Source: Ignelater luminosus (Eukaryota; Arthropoda; Insecta; Coleoptera; Elateridae). From it: DNA of 64,000 nucleotides. Under the pieces are notes generated by a model. That model saw only the letters and a program-made list of their open reading frames with translations, ran no database searches and was not told the DNA's origin. This document shows positions 22,541 through 34,990 of this stretch, piece by piece. Every line of letters begins with the position of its first letter. The first letter of the stretch is position 1. Where the stretch lies: NCBI GenBank assembly GCA_011009095.1, contig VTPC01091033.1:1-64000 (forward strand), in the 5' to 3' direction. Made by a program: the position numbers and the translations under genes.

Positions 22541-25500
22541 ATTTACGTACTAATTTTTTTCAGTGCAGGACTGTCGTATTCGTCGCTAAATGCCGGGCAG
22601 TCTAAAGAGTTTTCATCTCCTTTTCGGTCGTGATGAATGTATGATGGTTGTTGGTTGCTTCGCAACAGAAAATATAGCACATTTGGTGGTAAGCTGCAAG
22701 CCATCGATAAATGGAAGTTACATAGTTTAAAGACCAAATGGAAACTGTCAATGTTCACGCAAAGATATTTTGCATGAACACCGGTGGAACCATGGTGAAG
22801 CCGTCGGATGGAGAGACCGGGTCGTGTTCAAGAAGTTGAAAGTTAGAAGTAAGCTGATACATAACTGGTGGCATATTATGGTGATGCCGGCCGTGGAATC
22901 TTAGGAAATCATTAATGTATTTCTTAGGCAATCCCTTACGTAAACTCAACAAGAGTGTTGAGATGATGGCGATCTGAGTGGAGGGTTGAAAAGTCGCGGT
23001 AGTTGGTGTAGTCAGGCCTATACGAATCCGTCGACATACAGTGCACGGATGGTGAACTGTCCATAAATTTTCAAACTTCCGCACAATACACTGAACTGAT
23101 GCAGAACCATGAAACAGTAACAGCTATTGAACGCCACTTACTTACAAAGAAAATGCTTGCCAGCGGTATTCTTCAACTTTCTATTCATTTATTTTGTAGT
23201 TACAAAGCAAAGTACCCAGTATTACAGCAAACTGCTCAATTAAACTATTACTTACACCTGTTAATCGAGAAGATATTTCAGCGTTTTGGAAGAATCTACG
23301 GACGTCGCTGGTGTTTCCTACCCTTGTTTATGTGTAACAATTAACAGACTTTCACTATGAAAATCTTGAATAATCTGTTGCTTTCGTTGTCTGATAAGAG
23401 TCTTTTGCGTCTTCTTCACGTCCTCCCCGTTTTTTTTCGAGGCAATAAGCAATATGTAAGCAACATTCCATGAGAATCTCAAAAAGAGCGTCCTAGTGTT
23501 TAAAAAACTCATCAACAAGGCAACCAAGAGCGAAGAGCAGCTCGTACACCGTACCTTTCCCAACTGAGTATTACAAATTATACAGTCCAATCTTAGCAAA
23601 ACCTTTCAAAACCGCCACATTAACATCAGTAAACTACACTGTTCCCGTAACAACAAACCATCATCATCATCAAGCAACGAACGCTGAGAACCATTCCTAG
23701 CTAACGTGAGATAGGAAACAAAATGATTCGAGCTTGCAGAACCCGCACCATCTGCAATGGAAACCTCGAATAAGGTATACTTAAAAGAATAGTTTTGATC
23801 AGCGCAAGAAAGATTCACCGTCAAGTTAGCGCCAAAGTGTTCTGAACTGTGCCCGAATAGTTGAAGTATCGATCCCTACCTAAAATCCTTACAGACAAAT
23901 TCCAATAGTCGAGTCTCAAGTGTCAAACAAAATACTTGATGGAATGAAAAACAACGGAATCCAGCGCCCTCCATCGGAAGTTGTAGTGTCGAAGCGTTTG
24001 CCAGTGAAAGCAGAACAAGTAAAGAACACTTCTACTTCTGGCAACACAACCCCGACCACTCAGTTGTTTTGGCCAGTAGAGAAGCCCCAGTGACCTACAA
24101 CACGCCAAGAACCGCCCCAGCTGAGAAGCCTTGAATATCCTACCGTCGGTGATCCAGGCTCGTAAGATCTCCACAAGCACTATGACCGAGCTACCTACCA
24201 GGGTGCAAGTATGCAGGGCCTGCGCTTATTTCTTTATGATTTAATTCTTGTTTATCTTGGCCTGGATAAACGTTTTACTTAACGTAACTTACACTGAGGC
24301 TTTTATTTACACTGTACTATTATGCATTGGCGGTGCTACAGATCCCGCTAACAAAACCTTTTGAGAAATCCTTCATTGAATTGCAAGCAGAAAACAGCAT
24401 CGCAGTGTTTACACAAATCGTCATTAACCATGTTTTCCGGATACAAATCATTATTTGTTTTTATAGTTGCTATTGCAGTATTCACACCAAAATTTATTTT
24501 GCTCACTTGAATTCCTTTATGTGTCTGCTACCAGTAAAAATAAGGTAAAATGGAGCATGTTACAGTTTCACCTGTGATTTCTCCTCGCATTACAAGTTAA
24601 ATGCATCTTCCGATCGTATTTTAAAAATGCACTTCTTTATGTGTAATACTGGGCCATAGTTACGCACATCTCTGTACTGTTTCGACATTGACAACTGATT
24701 CGGGCAAGCTCCTTAATCTCTATGTGTTTTGTTTCCATCTTTGAAAACTGAAATGTAAAAATTCTAATAAGAAGGATGAAGCTTGCAGCGGTATGACACT
24801 AGTGGGTACAAGTCCAACTATGAACGATCCAGGACTGTAACTAAGCAATAAGCTCCTTCAACAAGGGTATGCAAAGTCTAGCAACTGACTACCATAGAAA
24901 GCTAAGGTTTACAATTGCGGTGGCGACATCGTGAAGCATTCTGCATCCGCTTGTTGGTGTTCTGATGTTCATTGAGTTCGGAAAGTTGTTTGCTATAATT
25001 AAGGGAAGAGAATCTCGACGGTCTACTTAAAACTCATATACAACATTTCCACGAAACAGGGTGCAACTGACCTAAAACAGAATAGATTGATAACATAACA
25101 GGTTACAGAAACGATAGGAAGTCTTATAGATAGTAGACAACGTTGTAACAGGACTAGACTTCCTGTGACGCACATGTAGTCTTTGAAGTGATGACGTCTA
25201 GACAGTTGACGACAAAAAAGAGGCAAAACCGACTGCCTTAAAATTCCTGAGGATCTTTTGGAACGCTGTTGAGATTAGATCTGATTCTTCAACGTTGCAA
25301 TTAGGTATCTAAGTACAATCTAGCACCAAAAAAATTTTAAAAATGTATGTTCGAGATATTTTATTGCGTAGCCTTGCCAAGCTCAAATCCATATTAAAAG
25401 ATTGTGAAGGGCTCAGTTAATAAGTCAAGAATTTTTCAAATGCCATGACCATGACTGTCTTTAATACTGTTGGACAATATCTGTAACAAAGTTGTTTGTT

Positions 25501-28500
25501 GTAAATTATAGTAATTCGTCAGAAAAGTGCGGTAAAGACTCAGCTTGCTTTTATATGACCTCATACTTTCTTCGACTTTTCCCGGTTTTCTTTGTTTTCC
25601 AGGTTGTTAGGTACCCTGAATCGAGGTCATTCGTGTCTTCACACGGTGAGCCATTCCATATAAAAAAGTGGCGTCTACAACGTGGTGGCATAAGTCAGAG
25701 AAAGCAAAATAGACCAAGAAGATTCTCTGGGATTTTATAGAGGATTTAAGTCTTCAGGCTCTTGTTTACCTATAAACTTGAAGTTTAAAAGAAATTAACA
25801 TAAAGTAACTTCTGAAATCGGAAGAAGAATTAAGAGAATACAGACAAACCAATCCTTTCAATTCCAGCAATGCTTCAGTAAAACTAACAAACTTTAACGC
25901 TATTTCGAAAACAAGAACTAGCTACAGAATGGGGTCCTTGTACTATCACGCCAATTGTCATCTGACGTTCTTACAGAAAAAGCTTGGAACAGGCCGGGCA
26001 GACCGTTTCATTTAATTAAATCCGCCGTTATCGATATAATAGGTATTAAGTATTACGTTTTGTATCAAATTAATTGTATTAATCATCCTCAATGTAAGCC
26101 GTACCTCGATTCACCCACGCACACCAGTTTGCCCCACTTGTAGTGTCCCCGTTCTGAAAATTCACTAGTATGGTGAAAGGAATTGATGGCTATAAGTGTT
26201 CTTGCAAACAAATCCGACGGCCGAAAAGTATCCTGGAATGTATAGTGAAGTAATTCCGAAAGGCTCCGAAACCTTCTTAGTAGTCTGAATAATGTTGACC
26301 GGCTTCGGGCGTGCTACGAAAAACTAGTTGTCTGACATAGTCACTGTTCGTAGAGCAAGCTATCGTTGAGAGGACTGCATTCTGCAGGGACGCTCGCCCT
26401 GCTCGGAACATTCCTCGACGTTCCCCAGACCCCTTCTGGCTACCCTCGCTGCTTAGTGAAACGAATCCGAGTCTGTCGAGCGCTTATTTCGATTCTTGCA
26501 CGCTTCTCCGCTTGGATTGCACCCCAATTAGCTTGTACTGCCTGCTTTTGTATATGGTTTAAGCTTGGGTGTAGTAGGCACATTTATTTCGGACGAGGAG
26601 GGGTAAATTCCCTAACCAAATTTTGGTACCAGAGGTATTCCAAAACAAGAACTGCACCACTTCGAAAGTAACGACGCCACACGAGGAAGACCCACACACT
26701 TGTCCCAAGAATAAAACTGCTGTCAAAAACTATCCGAACCAACAACGGTAGGAAACTCAAGTGGTTCGTCGCTGATATCCCCTTTGAGCGATTTAATGAA
26801 GAAGAAACAACTCACGGCATCCAACAAGAAAGCGAGAGTAGACAGTTTTAGTTGGAAGGCATTGTACGTTAACGTCTGTGTTTCTAAGCAAAGATTAAAT
26901 TTGTAGTAATACTGCACGCTATTTTCCTTTAGTAAGTGCCCTACGTTGGCCGCCAGATAAGGTATATGCAAACCCAGTCGAATCCTGATACCCATGGAAC
27001 GGTAAATTGCAAATTAAAATAGGCACAGTTCTTTTAGGTATGTAAAACGAAACTTATCGCATTTAAATTTATTTTTATCGCCTTCCTATACAACGCATGA
27101 GATGCCAAACGAGATTTTTTTATTTTATTTTTAATTAACATCATCATAAAATTTCATAAAAACAACTCAAGAATTGATTTACTGAAGGAACTTCAATTAT
27201 TGAAAAATTGTAACCGTTGGTATTATTATTATATGTGGATTAGAAATATGAATTAAAATAATTATCTCGAATTTCAGATGTAAAAGTTTTTTAATGGTTT
27301 CAACTTTGTATGCGTTTGTTGTTAAGATTAGCAGTAAAAGTAGTCGAATTTTATTGCCTCTCGAGCATTCAGCCTTTTACTATTGGTGTAATTTTTCTAA
27401 TTTGTTCTGTTAATGAATCGAAACTTTTTTTCCTCTTCTCTCTTCTGGCCGAGTTCTTTTAAGAGTGTAGCAGTAAAAGCAAACTACAGAGTAGAAAAGT
27501 ATCTAAAAACTGTTATAAAAGGAAGAATAGTTCAGTAAATTACAGAGAACGAGGGATAAAAATGTTCCTAATTCTTTATACTACTACGCGAGCTTTGGTG
27601 AATGTAGTCTCCGGTTATTTAAAACGACGACTTTTTTTCCTCCTTCTCCTTCATGGATGGGGGCGAGGGGGATTAAAATAAAATCGGAACAAGAAATTAG
27701 AAAGGAAACTAGTGTAGGGGTTCTTTTCCTCTCCTCTCTCTATAAAACTCGCTGATCCTAGATTTAAGGAAAAGTTTTACGGAAAAGTCCGAGTTTGTTA
27801 AAGCACTAAGCGCACTTTTTAAATTGGAGTTTCCTCCTAATCGTGGTGCTTAGGGATTTTGGGTTCGGTAACTGATAACTGCCGAGATAAGACAAGGTAC
27901 GACGACAACCGGGGGCCGGATTAATGCGTTATTTACAAAAGGAAACTTTTCGCGATACCAAATTAATTCGTTTTCAGCCATTTCAGCTGAAAAGTTTTCC
28001 TTTTTGCTGTCGCTCATTCAGTCACCGCCGCTACTGCTCGAGAAAACTAATCACGGAAGATTTATTGGTGAAGAAAAGTTCCGACTACTGAATAAAGGAG
28101 ATGAAAATCATTGTTTCTGCCTTTCCAGCTTACTAAGTTTCTAAGAACTTTCAAAAACATTTTCCTAGACGACTAAAATTGCTCGAGTGAAGAGGTAATT
28201 TCGTCAGATAATTTATAATAACGTCATGTGTGGGGAGGAACTGAAATATTTCTGTAAAAATGTACAACAAGTTACTTCCGATATATACAACGTACAGGTG
28301 GTACGTAAGACATGTAAAATGGAAAATTTGTCAGGAAAGTACTGCACGAGAGGATACTCGATAAATATACCGTCGCTGTCGTCGTTTACGATATGGATCT
28401 TCAATATCCTGACGCCTTTACTTATGGTTGAGATCAACGTTTTCCTTCTATTTTTTTCCCACCAAAAAAGTTATAGCATGACAAGATGAAAGTGTAATAA

Positions 28501-28715
28501 CTCAACGTGGGTGTGTGTTGACCGAAGCAATTTCGTTTAACCTTCCATGTAGTTTTTCTAAAGAGATTTTTCTAGTTTGGAAATCTTTACATAATTGGAT
28601 TTGTGCGACTTTTTAAAATTCAAGCTTTCCTCTTGCATTCAAGATAATTCACTGAACAAATTGGTGTACACGCTAGAAATATCTTAAGAACAGTCTACTA
28701 CTTCTACTTTTGTAT
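22541..28715. other. stretch without supported gene
   Basis: Minus-strand open frames at 22543-23084, 23318-23599 and 23923-24180 have no convincing motif. A 43-bp segment at 25603-25645 has a very good pyrimidine tract and acceptor and a GTGAGC donor, but it is out of phase with exon A. GC-richer sequence at 26360-26700 contains TTTTGGTACCAGAG, which resembles a primer-binding site but has no long terminal repeats around it. 27800-28050 is TAAT-rich and could be regulatory. Confidence 0.4.
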
Positions 28716-28716
28716 A

Positions 28717-28815
28717 CAGGGTGTTCCGTTTCAGTTAACCGAGCCAAAACTAGAGTAGGTTCATATTATTCCAAACAAGACATCGTTTATATAAGATACA
28801 GAGCATCAAACACTA
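28717..28815 (+). mobile_element. solo transposon terminus
   Basis: TATACAGGGTGTTCCGTTTC matches the TACAGGGTGTT class of insect inverted-repeat element ends. No inverse partner was found downstream before the reverse-transcriptase scrap, so it is a truncated copy. Confidence 0.45.
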
Positions 28816-28824
28816 AGGTATCTA

Positions 28825-29010
28825 ATCTTCTAGATTGTGAACAGTAAAGCAGAAGCAGAAATATATTACAGAATGTAACGAAATCGTTAGAAAAAACTGC
28901 AAAGAAGATGAGACTGGGAATTAATGAAGACAAGACGAAATATATGGTACGGACAGAGGGAAAACGGAAAGATGTATAACTTTAAAGGAGTACAATTCAC
29001 TTGTTTTCCA
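28825..29010 (+). pseudogene. non-LTR retrotransposon reverse-transcriptase scrap
   Basis: One frame reads LEKTAKKMRLGINEDKTKYM and continues VRTEGKRK. This is the segment just after the catalytic palm in many insect LINE reverse transcriptases (the G-L-x-I-N-x-x-K-T-K block). A frameshift follows, giving YNFKGVQF, the expected next block. Only about 60 residues remain. Confidence 0.65.
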
Positions 29011-29489
29011 TTCTTTGTTAATGTGAGCGATTTCGCCCGATATAAAAAGACTTGCACAATGTTGAAGCGAGTTCGAATTTGAACTCATACGCAGCTTCAA
29101 CAAGTTGAAGCGATTTGCTCATACGCTACATCCTTCATATGTCCCATAGATAGTAGTCGATGGAGCTGTGGTCAGATGATCGGAATGTACTTCCTCTTCA
29201 ATCAGAAGGTTCAATTGTGAGATCTGTCATTACGAAAAGCAGTTCATTGTCGAGAAATCCCAAATCGTCAAATAATGTTCTACCCTTATCTATTTACCTA
29301 TCTTCAAATGATCCTAGTGGAAGAAATTTACTGTATTACCTCCCCTTAGAGATTATGTTAACGATCCACATACATTAAAAGTCGTTCGTAGAACTTGGAT
29401 CATTCGGGGTTTCTGCGAAAATCTCCTGCCGCGGGAGGCAAGTCGGGCTCTCACGAACAGACGGCGAAACTGTCCCTCTTATGGAGGCG

Positions 29490-29810
29490 TTCGAAACGAG
29501 CGACGTCTCTCCGATACGGCATATCCTACGGAGATGAGACTTAGTGGAAGGTGGCGGCGGGAGATAGGCTCACAGAAAACGCCCGCGTTCAGTTTTTTGT
29601 AGCGCACGTCCGTATCTCCGAAACGGCCGATCCTAGAGAGACGAGACTCGAGTGGGTACTCGCGGCGAGGAAAAGGCTCGCGGAAGACGGGTGCGGGACT
29701 GCCCGCGTTTGGTTTTTGTGCGGGCGGATGTCCATTTCTCCAAAACGGCCGGTCCTAAAGGAACTGAACTTTGGTAGACGAGTGCGGTGGGGAAAAGCCT
29801 CGCCAAGGAC
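29490..29810. repeat. tandem repeat related to the 122-bp repeat at 3.3 kb
   Basis: CTCCGATACGG, CTCCGAAACGG and CTCCAAAACGG recur near 29509, 29615 and 29739 (spacing 106 and 124 bp). Each is followed by a 'cctaNNgagANgaNact' phrase and a GGCTCGC/GGCTCAC phrase, and preceded by CCCGCGTT and a T-run. This copy is markedly GC-richer than the one at 3.3 kb. The open frames 29551-29850 (+) and 29633-29872 (-) are by-products. Confidence 0.6.
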
Positions 29811-29894
29811 TCAGAGGAGAGCCGTAATAGTTTACATACATCCCGCATGAATGTTGTCGTGTACGAGGACAAACAAAAGCGAGCCCGACCAGTG

Positions 29895-29985
29895 ACCCTT
29901 TATTAGTCCGAGCGACTTACAAAGTCGGAGCATCACAGGCCTAGGGCCTAGAGGTGATGCAGCGGACCTCCGCGAAGGTCCGCCT
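29895..29985. other. cluster of three hairpins
   Basis: Successive inverse repeats: GACTT/AAGTC with outer CCGA/TCGG (about 29910-29928); GCATCAC/GTGATGC enclosing a GGCCTAGGGCC palindrome (about 29928-29957); and GCGGACCT/AGGTCCGC (29959-29981). The block is GC-rich. An open frame crosses it on the minus strand (29832-30017) without a recognised domain. Confidence 0.5.
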
Positions 29986-29999
29986 GCGCCAGCTTTAGT

Positions 30000-32900
30000 A
30001 GGTTTCTTAATTTCCATCTACTCCAGAAAGTTTCTCAGCATGCCGTGCATTCTAGATTCCAGAGGATGGTTTGGCTGATATCCGGCATTAGATATGTAGT
30101 CAAGCAGAATGCAATTGTTGCATCTATCATATCTTCCAAACTTCCTGATAATGCGAGACATTTCTACTTCTGACAAAGTTAGCAGCGCAAAAGATCAACT
30201 TAAGCTGGAAAGTAGGGTTCAGTCACATTATTCTGAGCAAGAAACAGTAGGACTGAATTAAGTCAGATTTTTGAAAAGGCCCGTAGTATGTTAAACGGGA
30301 GAATCACGTGGGACAGATAAAGAGCCGACAGGGGTAGCTATTTAAGTATCTTAGAAAAGTACATCGAAATATTCCAAGCAGAGGTAAAATACGATAAAGT
30401 AAAAATTGGTTACGGTGATGTAAAAATAAATCTGAAATCTTAACTAGAATATCAGCACTTATTTTGGATATTTTATGTAAAAACGGGATCATCAAAATCG
30501 GGACGGTCAGTCCTCTAGAGAACAAGAATTACTTGACTTTTTTTGGGAAAGCTATTCATTGATGAAAGCACTTCCGTATACAAACCAGCACGGAATAAAA
30601 GACTCTTCAGCATACTTAACGACACACTTGCTATTTCCCATAATTCTTATTTCCTTTTTAATCGTAATTTGTCCTTGAAGTTAGGCAACTTCTTCTACAT
30701 GAACATATTCATCATCCGATATTTGAGGATTTTAGGTTTCTACTGCAATCAAGAACAAAACGAGAGCCTTCTTTTCATGCGTTGACATCGTTCGCTTCAT
30801 AAACAAAGTAGCATTACGAGCGGAATAACAATTCTGATTTCCAGGTTTCTCTATAGATTTTGTATGTTTCTTTATTAATTCTTTATATATCAGTACGTTC
30901 GACTAGTACTCAGAAGATATTCGTCTAGGACTCAAGACGACTTACAAATCTTATTTTGCCATCTTCCCAAGGTCAGAAACTTCCTCGTGCCGCTTTTTTT
31001 ACATTCAGTGTAAGATTTAATGAACCATGACCTCTCAGCGCTATGATTAGCCGCTGCTACAGCTAGAATCTAGGCTATTACAAAAATAAAGAGAATAAAT
31101 GCGTTAAATTGCGTTTTCCAACAGTTATCATAACAATAGTAAACTCTCAAGTAAGGTGCGATACAAAATACCAGTAGTTTCTCTGCTAGATAAGATGAGT
31201 TACAAAAAGGTTCGACAAAGATCAAATTTTGATTGAGGAGTCACTTTATTCTTCTCTCAATGTAGAAAAAAATTAATATTAATTTTAATTTAATGTTTTG
31301 CCATTTAGATAGTTTTTTAACAAAAAAATTAAAACACGAATAATTTTAGTAGGTCACGTCAGCAGCTAATTTGTTTGTAAAAAAGGATTCAGATACGTGT
31401 GCAGGTTTTTAAATTTTAAGAGTTTTATTGATAAATTGCAGCAGCATTTTACACATTGTAACATTAGTGTATGCGAACGAGCGCAATTTGCAGACATAGC
31501 AGCAGCGTTAGTAGTCCGATCCGCATTTTCAACGTTGCCCGCGCTAATTGCTCCGAATTGCAGTCGTTACGAGGTAGCACACATTAATGCATCAGCAGCA
31601 TCATCGACGGCTGTGGAACCACATTACCAGAAATGACCAATCGTTCCGTTAACTCTTCGTAATCATTCCATCAGATCGAATCCGGGCTTATCCTAATCCC
31701 ATCCCGTGCTAGTTCCATTCTATTCCGCGCCATTGTGTACTGCCTGGCTTACAACTTTAGCGATCTCAAATAACAATCGGTGGGGTAAAGAGGATAACAT
31801 GCAGGATTTCAGTTTCAAAAGCTCTCTCACATTCCCTGATACAGCTCTACCCGTTAGTTAACGTTTCAATTATTCCATCAAGTGTTTTTGGTGTTTGGTT
31901 TCTTTTGCGAAGGCCCTTTTTTTCGTAACCTCCTACCGCACACACGCCCTCCTCTCTTGCACCGACGTTCGTTGGCGAAACGCGAATGCCGAATTTCCTT
32001 TGCGGAAACTGCTCTATTATACAAAGTGGCTCTGAAAAAAAGCTTGTTACACCAACCGTTTCTTTTTTCGTTGATTGCTTTCCACTCTCAAACGGCCAAA
32101 CTCTAGAGTGCTTATTATGAGGAAGACAAGCAAACAAACGGCCGTTTTCCTCAAATAACCACTATTTTCATTTACCTTTCCCGTTTGAAATGCTAATGGA
32201 ATTGAAAGAAATGCAGTTTTATTTCCAACCTGAGATTTTCATAGTTTTGTTTGTAGTTTCTTAGATAAAAATGTAAAATAGAAAAGGCAAAGGCTTTCAA
32301 GATGAATTTTATAAAAGAGAAATTTAGGAAATTAAGTTTGGGCAATTTAAAGTTGCTTATCCGCACTTGATTTGCAAAAGATGTTTAGATTTTATCGTGT
32401 AAAGGTCTCAAAAATAAATAAAAGTCTTTGATTAACTTTTGTATTAAAAAGTTCTTTTCTGAACGCACAGAAAGACATTAGGTGTTTCGTGATTAATTAA
32501 TGTGCGTCGAAGCTTCGTTAAATTCATTAAAAGGCGGTTTCATTCAAAATTTCCTGTTTTCAATATCACTTCGAGTTATTTTAAAGATGTCAAGATTGTA
32601 GGAAGTCTGAGAATTAGGCACTCAATTTGTAAAATTTCTAAAAGTCTAAAATTACTGGCAAACAGCACATTCCGCGATTAAAATATAGATCCTGTCCCCG
32701 ATACAGCGCGCTATTTCTAAGACAAGAAATTTGAAATGACATCCCGAAACACAAAAAATTTGCTAGACACAAAGCTCTACCTGAAATGTAAATCTACTCA
32801 AGTAACTCTACATCTGACAGTAACAGCTTTACAAAACATTAACAAAAATCCAGCTGCTTAAGCCACTTCCAAAGCTTCTCAGATAACTTTCCTGATGATA

Positions 32901-33390
32901 TTCGAAGAATGAAATTAAGTTGATGAATCGTCTTTAAACACCCCGCCCCGTAATGAACGTGATAACTTGTTGCAATGTCCTAAAATGAAGCACCAGGAAT
33001 CCTAGAAGTTTAAATCAGTCAGAAAAAAATTCAACACTAGATCATTAATGAAGTCAATCTCATGAGGTAGGTGTTTACAGTATCTTTTCAAGTTCGGCAT
33101 AATTTCTGTAGTTTTCCAACACTAATGACACAATAGCCTTACCATACCGACGTTGAAAGAAAAAATAAAAATCAATTAATCGATTGTCTATACTAAATAT
33201 TGCTCTGCACTGTAGATTTCCTAGTTTCTAGAGTGATAGATGTAATCTCTTAAAAGTACGTTCGATACGGAAGCTTAAACCAAATCCATAAATTCATTAC
33301 TAAGAGACAAAAAAATATCCCAGGTTTAAAACCTTAAGCGATTCGTTTTATTTTATAATTTTTTTCTTGTAGTTACGATGGTAGATAAGC
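30000..33390. other. stretch without recognised gene
   Basis: AT-rich, no transposon ends seen. 31440-31640 is GC-richer, contains GCGCTAATTGC and several CATTAATGC-type motifs, and an open frame (31397-31636) that may be chance. It has the look of conserved regulatory DNA but I cannot test this. Confidence 0.4.
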
Positions 33391-33399
33391 TTTGGTAAC

Positions 33400-34560
33400 T
33401 CAGGTTCGGATCGCTTTTATCTGCTTCAAGACCTTCAAATACCTTTTACGGGATTCCGGATCGTTTCTGACCAAGTGTTACTGGAGCACCACATGCAAAA
33501 CACCCACTGTCTCACCATCACCAATTGGTCCGCAGCCGGACCAATCTCAGCCTTTGATGGTACGGGGCTACTTCAAGGTAGACGTCGGCAGTGGTTTCTC
33601 CCTATCCTTCCCAGTATGTATGCACTGGCCTGTGTCAGGCACGTCCGGCCCACCGGGAATCTCACCCCGAGTGGCGTGTCCTGTTGCAGCTGCTTCTTCT
33701 AGCCGGGCACCACCTGCTGTTGACTTCCTTGCTTTCCCGGGTGTCTGCATTCAGAACGCGTCCCGGCCCACGGCGTTAGTAGGTTTGGGGCCCCGAAGTC
33801 TCTTTTGCCACTGTTACCGTTTGCGCTTAGCGACCACTACCGAACTCACCCCCTACACCACGCGGGTAGAGGTGTGGCTCTCAAAAACAATTTGTATGCC
33901 GCATCCACCTGTTATCGCGAGTTCAAGTTCTCCTTCTGCGTACGTTGTTCACTTCTTTACCATCACCATCATCATATGGACCACACCTACCCGCGACAGC
34001 CAATGGATATCTAATCATATTTAACTTTATTTCTCAACTTTACCATCGACATTCCATCCGCTAGGCACGTGGGCACCTACAACACATCAGGGTCAATGAC
34101 CCCACAACATCACTACTTCGCTTGACGCTATAGGGGACAACTCCAACATCCGCCGAAAATCGTATCAGCTACCACCCAACACCAAAAGCCTTCGACAGCG
34201 AGCCGACGACGCCCCTATCACGCTATCCATTTTCAATAAATCAATCTTATTAAAATCCAATTTATGCCACGCCCACGGAGACTACCTACCAACACTGACT
34301 TCAGGAACTTACATCAAACGCTGCCCGCTCTATAACATCAACCGCCGCTCGCTCCAACACATTAACCGTCTTCACCGGACGCTGCTACCATTATCACCAA
34401 TGCTGCAAAAACCGTCGATCCACCTGCCGCTACATAACGAGTCCAACATGATCAAACCTACCATTCCTCTTGCAACGGCTGGCTCGGTGTCAATGAACAA
34501 GAACAAGCAACGCGTTCTACCTTGCTAACCAATCAATCATCATCATCTACAAGGCTCAAG
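33400..34560. other. second GC-rich island
   Basis: The 210-codon open frame at 33392-34024 is the longest plus-strand frame here but reads as Pro/Ser/His-rich sequence without a domain. Another frame contains SDHYRTHPLHHAGRGVALKN (33820-33880), which faintly resembles the R-G-G-G-x-A-x-L-x-K loop of LINE endonucleases. I give that little weight. Island plus following repeat mirrors the arrangement at 16.9-18.45 kb. Confidence 0.4.
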
Positions 34561-34601
34561 AAGCGCGTAGGCGCTTAAAACGGCCTGCCGCCTTCGGCAG
34601 G
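34561..34601. other. two adjacent perfect hairpins
   Basis: AAGCGC-GTAG-GCGCTT (34561-34576) is followed, after 7 bases, by CCTGCCG-CCTT-CGGCAGG (34584-34601). They sit exactly at the junction between the GC-rich island and the dispersed repeat. Strong tandem stem-loops at a transposon 3' end would fit recognition by a replicative enzyme, but this is inference. Confidence 0.6.
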
Positions 34602-34659
34602 AAACTGACGATGGCTACGCATGGAATCGCTCTCTTGCACTCCAGCCTTCAAAAAGATA

Positions 34660-34990
34660 ATATATCTTGCAACTTAACAATCTTCGAGATAACATCTCCT
34701 GCGCTCCAGTGCTTAGCGAGAACACTTCTCTCTTGCATTCTAACAGTTTCCGAGATAACGCCTCTTACATCCTAACCTTCGAGTAGAAAACATCTCCCTT
34801 GCACCTCTTATCATCCAGCGCTTCCGGTCCTTTTGCATTTTTTTTAATCATTCCCTAACCCTAACCTCACAATAGCACCATCGTAGAAATCTCTCGTAAG
34901 CAGTAATCAAGGCCATCGGGGTCATCGCCAGTAACCGCCGCCATCTCCACACCACGCTTTCACTCCGCCCTTAGCTAGTTGATAACACGG
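34660..34990 (+). repeat. dispersed repeat, copy 2
   Basis: Homologous to 18190-18450. It contains short internal tandem repeats around ATCTTCGAGATAACATCTC (34681, 34751, 34778 regions), then CCCTAACCCTAACCTCAC, then ATCGGGGTCATCGCCAGT and CGCCATCTCC. Longer than copy 1 because of the internal repeats. Confidence 0.6.

Noticed and set aside
22755-23084. Minus-strand frame beginning RKFENLW as a possible transposase DNA-binding domain
   Set aside because: Only a few residues are suggestive and no later transposase motif follows.
25603-25645. Exon-like 43-bp segment with strong acceptor and GTGAGC donor
   Set aside because: Entering in the phase left by exon A meets TAG at once, and its length would shift the frame into exon B.
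26600-26660. Primer-binding-site-like TTTTGGTACCAGAG
   Set aside because: No long terminal repeats, polyprotein or second copy nearby.
33820-33880. LINE endonuclease-like loop (AGRGVALKN)
   Set aside because: A single short resemblance without the neighbouring endonuclease motifs.
33392-34024. 210-codon plus-strand open frame
   Set aside because: Explained by low stop frequency in a GC-rich island; no family motif.
34853-34872. Telomere-like CCCTAACCCTAACC
   Set aside because: Only two units, and present because the dispersed repeat contains it; insect telomeric repeats usually differ.
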